Below, piece by piece: positions 1 through 7,200 of a DNA stretch of 11,130 nt. Within the stretch, counting starts at the first letter, position 1; each line of letters starts with the position of its first letter. The stretch is from Planctomycetota bacterium (lineage in GTDB: Bacteria > Planctomycetota > UBA8742 > SKZP01 > JAIOTL01): positions 1 through 11,130 of the forward strand of contig JAIOTL010000462.1 in NCBI GenBank assembly GCA_021106775.1, read 5' to 3'. The notes below the pieces were generated by a model. That model ran no database searches and had not been told where the DNA came from. It saw only the letters and a program-made list of their open reading frames with translations. Position numbers and translations under genes: made by a program.

Positions 1-1
1 A

Positions 2-97
2 ATCTGTCTGACAATCAGGTATATTATGAGTCAGCGTAAGCTCAATCTTACGGCAGTTTACAAAAAGGAAAATGACAATAAAACCAAGGATGCATAA
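2..97 (+). CDS. Possible C-terminal end of an upstream gene (partial)
   Basis: An open frame enters from the left edge and ends in TAA at 95-97. Its last residues (KLNLTAVYKKENDNKTKDA) look like an ordinary hydrophilic bacterial C-terminus. A competing frame starting at base 1 reads NLSDNQVYYESA and stops at 37-39, so the frame is not certain. An ECF sigma factor would be expected before the anti-sigma-like gene at 304, but the visible residues contain no recognisable sigma region 4 motif. I do not assign a function. There are too few residues for more than a tentative call. Confidence 0.3.
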   Translation: MCLTIRYIMSQRKLNLTAVYKKENDNKTKDA

Positions 98-250
98 CTT
101 TTTAGTTGTGCCCGAAAGTGTATTGAAGAGTATTTCGAATGCATAGTGTATGATTCTTAATCAATGATTGGCAAACACCCCGAGCAAGTCAAAAGAACTT
201 GTTGTGCTGAATCTGATAATATCAAAAATAAAAAACTGAATTCCGATACC

Positions 251-280
251 TTGACAACTGAATTGTGTTTCAAATGTTAA
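251..280 (+). promoter_or_regulatory. Candidate promoter for the 304-3855 cassette
   Basis: A perfect TTGACA lies at 251-256 and is followed after 18 nt by a weak -10-like TGTTAA at 275-280. Transcription would begin near 287, just upstream of the ribosome binding site at 294-298. The -10 matches only about half of the consensus, so this rests mainly on the -35 and its position. Confidence 0.28.
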
Positions 281-293
281 AGAATGAGAAATT

Positions 294-298
294 AGAGG
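294..298 (+). promoter_or_regulatory. Ribosome binding site that fixes the start at 304
   Basis: AGAGG lies 5 nt before the ATG at 304. The same frame is open back to a GTG at 265, but that codon and the ATG at 274 have no comparable upstream site. The shorter 200-residue product is therefore preferred. Confidence 0.7.
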
Positions 299-303
299 TT
301 AAG

Positions 304-906
304 ATGAATGAGAAAAAGAAAGAACTGATTTCAAACTTTATCGACGGCGAATTAGACGCTGACGATACTCGTACCGCAGAGATTCTCATCTCAGCAGATT
401 TTGATATACGTAAGATGTACGAGGAAATAAAATCAGTTGATACATTAATCGAAACTTTACCTGAAATTACGCCGACTTCAGAATTGCGAGTGAATTTTAT
501 TAATAAATTAGCTTCCCAGAAGATTAAAAGCAATAATGAAAGAAAACTTAGAAAAACCTTGTTGATAAGCACGAGATTTGCAATTGCTTCGAGTATTTTG
601 CTGCTGATTACACTCAGTGTTTTCATTTTCGTAAATAAATTCAATAATGAAACACCAAACAATCCTGATAATATTATCGTGAATCATCCTGCTCATCCAA
701 CTGAAGATTCGGTTCCAAATGAAATAAAACCCGACGAGAATATGTTTGAATACATGGATTTGCTCTCAAGCGTGTTCGATTTCAAAGAACTTGCATCAAT
801 TGACGAATCAATCTTAACCGGGCTTGAAAACAATGCCGATCTCGCTCTTGTCGAGGCAGCATTATCAAATAATTATTATGAACTTGATAATTTTAGTAAA
901 GAGTAA
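304..906 (+). CDS. Anti-sigma-factor-like single-pass membrane protein
   Basis: This 200-residue protein has a cytoplasmic N-terminal part, one membrane segment at about residues 92-111 (hydrophobic, preceded by basic RKLRKTLLISTR) and an acidic outer tail. Residues 1-53 (ELISNFIDGELDADD, then YEEIKSVDTLIETLP) follow the pattern of anti-sigma N-terminal domains: a short helix, an F/L-x-DGEL turn, an acidic helix, and 'D...R..YEE' before a spacer to the membrane. The zinc-binding HxxxCxxC motif of zf-HC2 anti-sigma factors is absent, so it is closer to the zinc-free RseA-like type. Residues 145-195 contain a helix-rich acidic segment. It is the first gene of a same-strand set, with 35 nt to the next gene. 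By analogy it would hold a sigma factor at the membrane and release it on an envelope signal. No sigma gene is visible in the window, so the role is inferred. Another bitopic membrane protein is possible. Confidence 0.6.
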   Translation: MNEKKKELISNFIDGELDADDTRTAEILISADFDIRKMYEEIKSVDTLIETLPEITPTSELRVNFINKLASQKIKSNNERKLRKTLLISTRFAIASSILLLITLSVFIFVNKFNNETPNNPDNIIVNHPAHPTEDSVPNEIKPDENMFEYMDLLSSVFDFKELASIDESILTGLENNADLALVEAALSNNYYELDNFSKE

Positions 907-941
907 TTTATTTCCAGAAATCTGAAGCCGAGGACAAAAAA

Positions 942-2063
942 ATGAAATTATATTTTACATTTATTGGACTAATGCTGCTCCTACTTTTACCGACATCAAT
1001 TGTCGTTGCACAGGATAAACCTGATGCAAGCAATAAAGATGCGGTTTCTGATGCTGATGAATTCTTGAAAAATCCACTAACAAAAGAAGAAGGTAGAAAG
1101 ATTTTCGAAAGCTTTTCCGATGAAAAGAAAAAAGAAATTATTAAGCGCTGGGAAGAACTAAAAAAACTTCCTGAAGAACAACGAAAAAAAGCACTTGAAA
1201 ATTTTTATCGGCTTCTCAATGCTGAATTTAAAAAACAAATAGATGATGTTAAAACTGATATTAAAAAGACAAAAGATATTCCACCTGAGATTATTCTGGC
1301 AAACATTCTTCACGTTGCCTACTTCAACGTTAATATGGGACGTAGATTAAAACACATGCGTTTGATGCGCTCAATTCAAAGAGATGACCCGTATTTCTTT
1401 TACAAGTTGAATTCGCTAACACAAGAAGAGCAAATTAAAATGCTTTTAAAAAAGCGTGATGAATTATTTGAAAAAAAAATCGATGAAATAGGAAAAAATA
1501 TTGCACTTGACGAAACAAAAATCAAACAACTGAAATTACTGCTGAAAAAACAACGAAATGAGGAAGATAAAATTGAAGGCAAATTCTTCGAAAAGCAAGT
1601 TGAAATCTGGGATAAAACATATTTGAAAATCAAGGATAATAAGAATTTATTTGAGCCACTTGTGCAATTATTACATATATTTGAAGCTATGATAATTCGT
1701 CCATTCTGCAATAAGAATACAAAATTACCGAAAAGTGAAAATACTCCTCAGGATAAGAATAGCGAAGGTTTCAGGAATTTTATGAAGCCATACAATCCTA
1801 AAATATGGAAACTGACAGTTGATAAAATGAAGCTTTCTAAGGAAAAAACAAGAAAACTAATTGATGGTTACAAATTTATTTTTGAAAAATATGAGAAAAT
1901 TAATGAATTCCAAAAACACAGAGAACCATACCGGAAAGAAATAAATACTTTATTGAAGGGTATTTTAACTAAAGTTGAAATCAAAATGTTAATTAAGAAC
2001 ATAAATGAAGAAATATTACGCGAATATAAAGGTAGAAACCGTAAAGGTTTCAGGAATGAATAG
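942..2063 (+). CDS. Secreted helical protein with DUF3106-like segment
   Basis: The protein has 373 residues. It begins with a type I signal peptide (MKLYFTFIGLMLLLLLPTS..., likely cleaved after VVA at 23), so the mature protein is periplasmic or secreted. The mature part is almost all charged amphipathic helix, rich in Lys and Glu, with little predicted beta structure and two cysteines at most. Residues about 41-92 contain FLKNPLTKEEGRK, then RWEELKKLPEEQRKKALENF. This W-x-x-L-x-x-LP-x-E-x-R pattern resembles DUF3106-type proteins and the repeated LPPEKR modules of the next gene. GAGGA at 930-934 stands 7 nt before the ATG and supports this start. It lies 35 nt after the anti-sigma-like gene and 37 nt before the repeat protein, consistent with cotranscription. 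A chaperone- or sensor-like envelope stress role (compare the helical Spy/CpxP style) is a guess. I recognise no catalytic motif. Confidence 0.75.
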   Translation: MKLYFTFIGLMLLLLLPTSIVVAQDKPDASNKDAVSDADEFLKNPLTKEEGRKIFESFSDEKKKEIIKRWEELKKLPEEQRKKALENFYRLLNAEFKKQIDDVKTDIKKTKDIPPEIILANILHVAYFNVNMGRRLKHMRLMRSIQRDDPYFFYKLNSLTQEEQIKMLLKKRDELFEKKIDEIGKNIALDETKIKQLKLLLKKQRNEEDKIEGKFFEKQVEIWDKTYLKIKDNKNLFEPLVQLLHIFEAMIIRPFCNKNTKLPKSENTPQDKNSEGFRNFMKPYNPKIWKLTVDKMKLSKEKTRKLIDGYKFIFEKYEKINEFQKHREPYRKEINTLLKGILTKVEIKMLIKNINEEILREYKGRNRKGFRNE

Positions 2064-2087
2064 ACTATATTATTTTCTCTTTACATT

Positions 2088-2094
2088 AGGAGGT
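2088..2094 (+). promoter_or_regulatory. Strong ribosome binding site that fixes the start at 2101
   Basis: AGGAGGT lies 6 nt before the ATG at 2101, an almost ideal Shine-Dalgarno site. The frame is open further upstream to an ATG at 2005, but that lies inside the previous gene and lacks such a site. Only the start at 2101 puts the signal peptide at the N-terminus. Confidence 0.9.
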
Positions 2095-2100
2095 ACTGTA

Positions 2101-3855
2101 ATGAAAAAAAGCCTAACAATTCTAGCAATCTTTGCTGTGTTAGTCCTTGTTGCAGGCAATTCGTTTGCGCAGGGTTATGGCAAAGGTCGAGGACAGGACC
2201 AGGGCTGGAGTAAATCCGACCAAGGCGATCGAAAGGGTCAGTTCAAAAAACAGGCAAAACCCGCCAAAAAAAGCAGCAAAAAGAGTAGCAAAAAGGGCAT
2301 GAGCGATGAGATGTTCTTTAAAGAGCTTAAAAAACGCCTGAAAGACCCGAAATTCAAAGCAATGCTTATCAAAGCATTGAAACTTAAGGGCAAAAAGAAA
2401 CAAGCGGCACCGAAGAAAAAAATGCAGAACAATCAACGCCGTCAGATGCCACAGAAAGGCTTGAAAAACAATCAACGCCGTCAGATGCCACAAAAAGGCA
2501 TGAAAAACAATCATCGCCGTCAGATGCCACAAAGAGGCATGAAAAACAATCATCGCCGTCAGATGCCACAAAGAGGCATGCAAAACAGAGGATTTTGCCC
2601 GATGCCAGGTCATATGCCACGAAAAGGTATGCAGCAGTATAAGGGATTCACTCAGTTGCAGAAGAAAGGTACATGGCAAGGCAGAGAATTACGTCAGATG
2701 CCACAGCAAAAACTATTCAAACGCCTTGAATTAAAGGTTGAACCGAGAAAAGGTATGCAGATGTTGAAAATGTCTCCTGAAATGATGGAGCGCATGAAAC
2801 AACTGATGGAAAGAGTTAAAAATCTGCCACCAGAAAAGCGTGCAGAAGCTATCAAAAGACTCATGAATGACCCGAAGTACAAGGAAATGTTCGGCAATAT
2901 GTTCAAAATGCAACCAGGAAAAGCTCAAGCACAACCTGGTAAACAACGTTTTGAATTCAAGGTTTTACCTGAGAAAAAACGTTTAGAATATAAGATTAAG
3001 CCAGGTAAGGGAACAAGACCGCAGATGCCGAAAATTTCGCCGGAAATGATGGAACTCATGAAAAAACGGATGGAAAGACTCAAAGCACTGCCACCAGAAA
3101 AGCGTGCAGAAGCTATCAAAAGACTCATGAATGACCCGAAATACAAGGAATTGTTAGGCAATATGTTCAAACGCATTGCACCTCCAAAGGATGCACCAAA
3201 GAAACCTAACAGATACGAGCTTTATCCGAAGAAGAAAATCGAGCCGAAAAAGGTTCAGCCTAAGCGCGAAATGAAGATTGAACCTCGAAGAATGACACCA
3301 CCTCAGCTCAGCAAGGTTGAAGCTGCAAAGCTGAAAGAATATCAGCAAAAACTTTCGAAATTCTACGAAGGATTCATGAAGCTTTCACCGGAAGACCGCA
3401 AAAAAGCATACGAGAAAATGAAAGATAATCCAGAGTACAAAAAACTTACTGCTGAGTACAAAAAATTCTTGGAAGGCATCCAGAAACGTTATGCACCCAA
3501 GCCTGAAGCGAAAAAACCCGGGACGGAAATGAAACCTCGTCGTGTTGCACCAAAATTTAGCGAAGCTGAATTGAAAAAGCTTGCAGATTTTCGTGCAAAA
3601 ATCATGAAATTTACTGAAGGGGTCATGAAGCTAAAACCTGAAAAACGTGCAGAAGCGATGAAGAAGCTGCAGGAGAACCCAGCATATAAGAAACTTCTCG
3701 ATGAATATAAAAAGTTTTACATGGGGCTTCATAAGAAATATACACCAAAACCTCAGACGAATGAATCGAAGCCTAAGATGAAGGTCAAAATTGTTCCTAT
3801 AAAACCCACAGAGAAGAAGGTTGAGCCTAAGGAACCCGTAGCACCCACGAAGTAA
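2101..3855 (+). CDS. Very basic secreted repeat protein, Met/His-rich repeats and four LPPEKR-type modules
   Basis: The protein has 584 residues. A signal peptide (MKKSLTILAIFAVLVLVAGNSFAQ, cleavage near 23/24) sends it to the periplasm or outside. In order: a Gly/Gln/Lys-rich linker (24-66); a helix (68-95); four 13-residue repeats of the form NN(Q/H)RRQMPQ(K/R)G(M/L)K (110-161); a Met/Pro/His patch including CPMPGHMPRKGM (166-177); two near-identical 46-residue modules (224-269 and 312-357, each with LPPEKRAEAIKRLMNDPKYK); and two diverged modules (about 403-465 and 486-548, with LSPEDRKKAYEKM and LKPEKRAEAMKKL). Lys, Arg, Met, Pro and Gln dominate, so the protein must be strongly basic. 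No enzyme motif is seen. It shares the L-x-PE-x-R helix theme with the preceding gene, 37 nt upstream, and closes the cassette before a strong terminator. Binding to a polyanion (envelope polymer, nucleic acid) or to metal through Met/His is possible but inferred. The function is unknown. Confidence 0.82.
   Translation: MKKSLTILAIFAVLVLVAGNSFAQGYGKGRGQDQGWSKSDQGDRKGQFKKQAKPAKKSSKKSSKKGMSDEMFFKELKKRLKDPKFKAMLIKALKLKGKKKQAAPKKKMQNNQRRQMPQKGLKNNQRRQMPQKGMKNNHRRQMPQRGMKNNHRRQMPQRGMQNRGFCPMPGHMPRKGMQQYKGFTQLQKKGTWQGRELRQMPQQKLFKRLELKVEPRKGMQMLKMSPEMMERMKQLMERVKNLPPEKRAEAIKRLMNDPKYKEMFGNMFKMQPGKAQAQPGKQRFEFKVLPEKKRLEYKIKPGKGTRPQMPKISPEMMELMKKRMERLKALPPEKRAEAIKRLMNDPKYKELLGNMFKRIAPPKDAPKKPNRYELYPKKKIEPKKVQPKREMKIEPRRMTPPQLSKVEAAKLKEYQQKLSKFYEGFMKLSPEDRKKAYEKMKDNPEYKKLTAEYKKFLEGIQKRYAPKPEAKKPGTEMKPRRVAPKFSEAELKKLADFRAKIMKFTEGVMKLKPEKRAEAMKKLQENPAYKKLLDEYKKFYMGLHKKYTPKPQTNESKPKMKVKIVPIKPTEKKVEPKEPVAPTK
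2428..2583 (+). repeat. Four in-frame 39-bp tandem repeats inside the basic secreted protein gene
   Basis: The units start at 2428, 2467, 2506 and 2545, and each encodes 13 residues of the NN(Q/H)RRQMPQ(K/R)GMK type. The last two units are identical in DNA except at their final codon, and the first two carry CAA (Gln) where the last two carry CAT (His). The length is a multiple of three, so copy-number change would keep the frame. Confidence 0.95.
2770..2907 (+). repeat. First copy of an internal 138-bp duplication
   Basis: It encodes residues 224-269 of the basic secreted protein (SPEMME ... LPPEKR ... NMFK) and pairs with 3034-3171. The core 2824-2886 differs from 3088-3150 at a single base in 63, a synonymous third position. 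Confidence 0.92.
3034..3171 (+). repeat. Second copy of the internal 138-bp duplication
   Basis: It encodes residues 312-357 of the same protein. The outer parts have diverged in amino acids (ERMKQLMERVKN against ELMKKRMERLKA), while the core and the last 15 bases (GGCAATATGTTCAAA) are conserved in DNA. Confidence 0.92.
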
Positions 3856-3946
3856 ATCCTATCTTAGAGTTGAGACTGGGTTGAAAACAGGTTAAAAAAG
3901 ATGTGTAAATGAGGTAAGACAGGATTTAAATTATCATTATTAATAC

Positions 3947-3977
3947 AAGGGGATGATTATTCATCCCCTTTTCTTTT
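3947..3977 (+). terminator. Strong intrinsic terminator after the three-gene cassette
   Basis: A perfect 10-bp stem, AAGGGGATGA (3947-3956) with TCATCCCCTT (3961-3970), encloses a 4-nt loop and is followed by TTCTTTTT. It lies about 90 nt downstream of the stop at 3855. Confidence 0.92.
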
Positions 3978-4082
3978 TGTGGTTCCGTGTAGTTTCTGTA
4001 TTGTTTAGTATTATTCAATATTTAAGTTAAATGTTATGTTAAGAATGAAATCAAGGTAATATTTGTATAATGTTTTAAACGA

Positions 4083-4117
4083 AAAATGGGACTCAACATA
4101 TTGCTGAATCCCATTTT
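4083..4117 (-). terminator. Bidirectional-looking hairpin terminator, serving mainly the minus-strand lipoprotein gene
   Basis: AAAATGGGA (4083-4091) pairs with TCCCATTTT (4109-4117), and after one mismatch TCA (4093-4095) pairs with TGA (4105-4107). Read on the minus strand it is followed by a T-rich run (TTTTTCGTTT), and on the plus strand by ACTTTTTGTTT. It is thus a plausible terminator both for the lipoprotein gene ending at 4251 and as a backup for the plus-strand cassette. Confidence 0.75.
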
Positions 4118-4164
4118 ACTTTTTGTTTGTAAATTTTTACCAATTATCAGATGTTCGAATGTTA

Positions 4165-4198
4165 GGATTCTTCGCTGTGCTCAGAATGACATGTACAT
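4165..4198 (-). repeat. Dispersed repeat, single inverted copy of the TGTCATTCTGAG...GAAGAATCC family
   Basis: The reverse complement of this segment matches 10529-10562 at 31 of 34 positions, including the flanking ATGTAC. It carries TGTCATTCTGAGC and AGCGAAGAATCC separated by two changed bases. It sits between convergent genes, just downstream of the large lipoprotein gene, without a nearby inverted partner. Confidence 0.85.
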
Positions 4199-4250
4199 CA
4201 AACAGTATGACACCGAAACCTTCACATGTTTACCACGACCAAATTATTTT

Positions 4251-7200
4251 CTACTGTCCGGGATTTTTACGGTCTTTGTCAGCGGTATAGCGCCTAACCG
4301 TCCAATCGGATGCAGTATCGGTGTCAGTCCCCGAATTTCTATACCAATTGTACCAGTTCGTACGGTTCGACGTCGCTGAGCCAGACCAACTTAAATCACT
4401 CGGTTTATGAGAGCTAAGAGTATTGACCTTCATATAATCCACGCCAGTATTTGGATAGTACGAATGCTTTTTGAGAATAACTTCAATGGCTTGAGCAGCA
4501 TTGTCCCAGTCAAAATCAAAGGCGACTCGATTGGTATAAGTACTGGCAGCGTTCTCATCATGGTAGACAATTGTCTCTCCAGGTTTTAACAATGTGTAGT
4601 AATATACGCCAAATGTACCGTCAGCAGAAGATTTATTCTTCGAATATATGGTTATATTGTAACCACCAATATAAACCGGCGTAGCACCAGGATTATAAAG
4701 TTCTATCCAGTCAACAGAGCCAGTTTCCAACTCGTTAATTAGTACAGTAGGATGAGAAGTAACCGTTTCGAAATAGAACACCTTACTTTTAAACACCTTA
4801 GCACCTGCGTTGGCTTCAACTCTCCAATAATATTTCTTCCCTGTTGAGACTGAAACCGTATGTTGTTTCTGCGAAATATCATTTGCAACTCGTGATGTAG
4901 GTGGATTAACCTGTCCGAAATAAACGTCATAGGTTGTCGCTCCGTAGCATGCCCATTTCAAAGTGTATGTTGGACCAGAAACTTTCGTTGTAATGTCGTT
5001 ATCCTGCGGTCCTGGATAATATGGATAAGATATACCACCATCGTAGATTGATACTGTATCGACATACCAGCCTGCTCTTGTGTAAGAATAGCCAGCAGAA
5101 TAAAAATACCATGCCACCATAACACTGCTCTCACCCGCAAAACTGCTTAGATTTACGTAAATCCGCTGCCAGTTTCTAAACAAAGCACCGTTATAACCGC
5201 CCCAAACATTAACATTGTTGCTATTGACAGTTGCAGTAGAATTGTATGCAGGGTCTGGCGTAACATTACGCGACCAGGTGTTTCCGCCGTCAGTACTAAT
5301 CTCAAGCCAGCCGCATGCTTGATACTGAGCATAATATGCCCAGTGATATGTATCCATCCACATGTAGAATGTCATTCTTGGTGAAAGCGCAGCACTCATG
5401 TCCAAACTTGGTGTTATAAGGTAACAGTATTGATTGCGTGTGTAATTTGCGCTGATTCTTGTACCGAAGCATTTTGTACCGCTTTGAGCAGTGCTTGGTC
5501 CAACATTTCTTGGAACTCCCCACTGCCAGATGCCGGTATAACCCCAACCTGACGGTGCGCTATTACCATCGAAATTCTCGTAAAGTTCATCCGAAGAAGC
5601 AATACCGTTACCGGAAACTGTTACAGTATACGGTGAACTGGTGGAGTTGTGATTAATTGTAAGTGTTGTACCCTTGTTGCCAAGCGATTTCGGAACAAAA
5701 TCTAGATAGAAATAGGATATGTCGTCGGTTACAAGATTTTTGGCACCAACATTCACAAGTCTGTAATCAGTAGTATTGGAAATTGATATTGATGAAACAG
5801 TTAATGTCTGATTTCCGCCGTTTTTGATGTAAAAACCTTTACGCTTAGTTTTATTGACTAATCCGTCACCCATCGAGTATGCCGTAACTTCAGGTATTAG
5901 CACGAAATCAGGTCCAACAGCATTTCCGTACAATGCAACATAATGAGGTGATGCTGGTGATACGCCATTGTGAATGAACTTGATTGCAGCCTGTTTTGCA
6001 CCGTAATGTAACGGTTCAAACTTCACAATAACTTGGTGAGTATCTCCCGCGTCAAGGTCAACTGCAGAACCACCAGTTGTAATTTCAAAATTTGCACCAT
6101 CGAGTCCAGAAATTTCAATGGTAGTTATGCTTAACGTGCCTGTTCCTGAATTCGAAACTGTAAAAGTTTGTGATCGGCTTTGTACTGGAGTTGCAAGGGT
6201 TAATGTACCGAAATCAAATGATGTAGGTGTAACTGATAATTCTGGGCTTCCGGTACCTGTTGCTGCTAATGTAGCACTGATGTTTCCAAGTGAATGTGTT
6301 ATTGATAGTGTTGCAGATAAAACACCTGTTTTTGTTGGAGTACAAGAAACAACAATGTTCATAGTTCCGCCGCCGGGTGGAATATTCTGGCTCATTACAC
6401 CAGCGGGATTTGCCATAAATTGAGTTGCGTCTGTTCCCGTAATTTCTACATTCGTTACAGTAACTGCATTTCCAGTACTGTTTGTTACAACGAAAGTTTG
6501 TGTTGGTGCTGGTGATGCTCCGATGCTGACATTGCCAAAGTTATGAGATGTAGGTGTAAGATTCACTGTTGCAGCTTCACCTGTCAGACTGATGAGACAT
6601 GGAGAACCATTTGCGTTATGTATAATTTGTAATGTTGCAGATTTCGGTCCTACAGATATTGGTGAAAATGTAACTTCGATAACGTGTGAACCCGTTGTGA
6701 TGTCAACGGGTGAACCACCAGAAGTTATCGAGAAATTACCTTCTGTATCGTTTTGTATAGTAATTGCTGTAAGACTCAAGGTGCCCGAACCGATGTTTGT
6801 TACTGTAAATTCTGCAGATTCTGAAGAATTGAATGCGATTGTACCAAAATCGTAGGGTGTGCCACAAGGTGGGCTAATTGAAAATTCCGGAACAGAACTA
6901 CCAGAGCCCATAAGCTGTGCTAATAAAGGACCGCCGGAATCAAGATTAACCTCAAGAGTTGCCATCTGAGCATTGTCATTGCTTGGTGTAAATGTTACGT
7001 TAATCTCTAAAGTTCCACCGCTTGCGGGAACAATAAGACTTGGTGTACCGGGTAAAGCAGCAAAAGAAGATGCATCGGCACCTGTGATTTCTATACTTGT
7101 AACAGTAATATCTGCTGCTGTAGGATTGGTAACAGTGAAAGTAAATGGTGCTGATGTATTCCCGACGTTCAGTGAGCCGAAATCATGGGCATTAGGCGAA

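Larger units (their letters stand above)
98..303. other. Intergenic stretch without a convincing gene
   Basis: This stretch has stops in all plus-strand frames and no ribosome binding site followed by a durable frame. It holds only weak short inverted repeats, such as CAAGT/ACTTG around 187-202. A candidate promoter and the ribosome binding site for the gene at 304 lie at its right end. No RNA gene is recognised. Confidence 0.5.
3978..4250. other. Convergent intergenic region
   Basis: No gene is supported here. A plus-strand frame beginning at 4086 has no ribosome binding site and runs through a terminator hairpin, a dispersed repeat and the antisense of the large lipoprotein gene. The region holds the bidirectional hairpin at 4083-4117 and the repeat copy at 4165-4198. 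The rest is featureless AT-rich DNA. Confidence 0.7.

Noticed and set aside
110..160. tRNA-like TTCGAAT in the left intergenic region
   Set aside because: No acceptor stem, anticodon arm or correctly spaced second arm can be drawn around it.
2005..2100. Upstream start giving a 616-residue version of the basic repeat protein
   Set aside because: That start lies inside the preceding gene, without a binding site, and would bury the signal peptide. The ATG at 2101 follows AGGAGGT.
2140..2679. A 179-codon open frame on the minus strand opposite the basic repeat protein
   Set aside because: It is the antisense of Lys/Arg/Gln-rich codons and tandem repeats, which read as Phe/Leu/Trp-rich repeats without stops. 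It has no ribosome binding site, and the plus strand has a signal peptide, a strong Shine-Dalgarno site and a terminator.
4086..4379. A 97-codon plus-strand frame across the convergent region
   Set aside because: It begins inside a terminator hairpin, crosses the dispersed repeat and ends in the antisense of the lamin-tail domain. It has no ribosome binding site.
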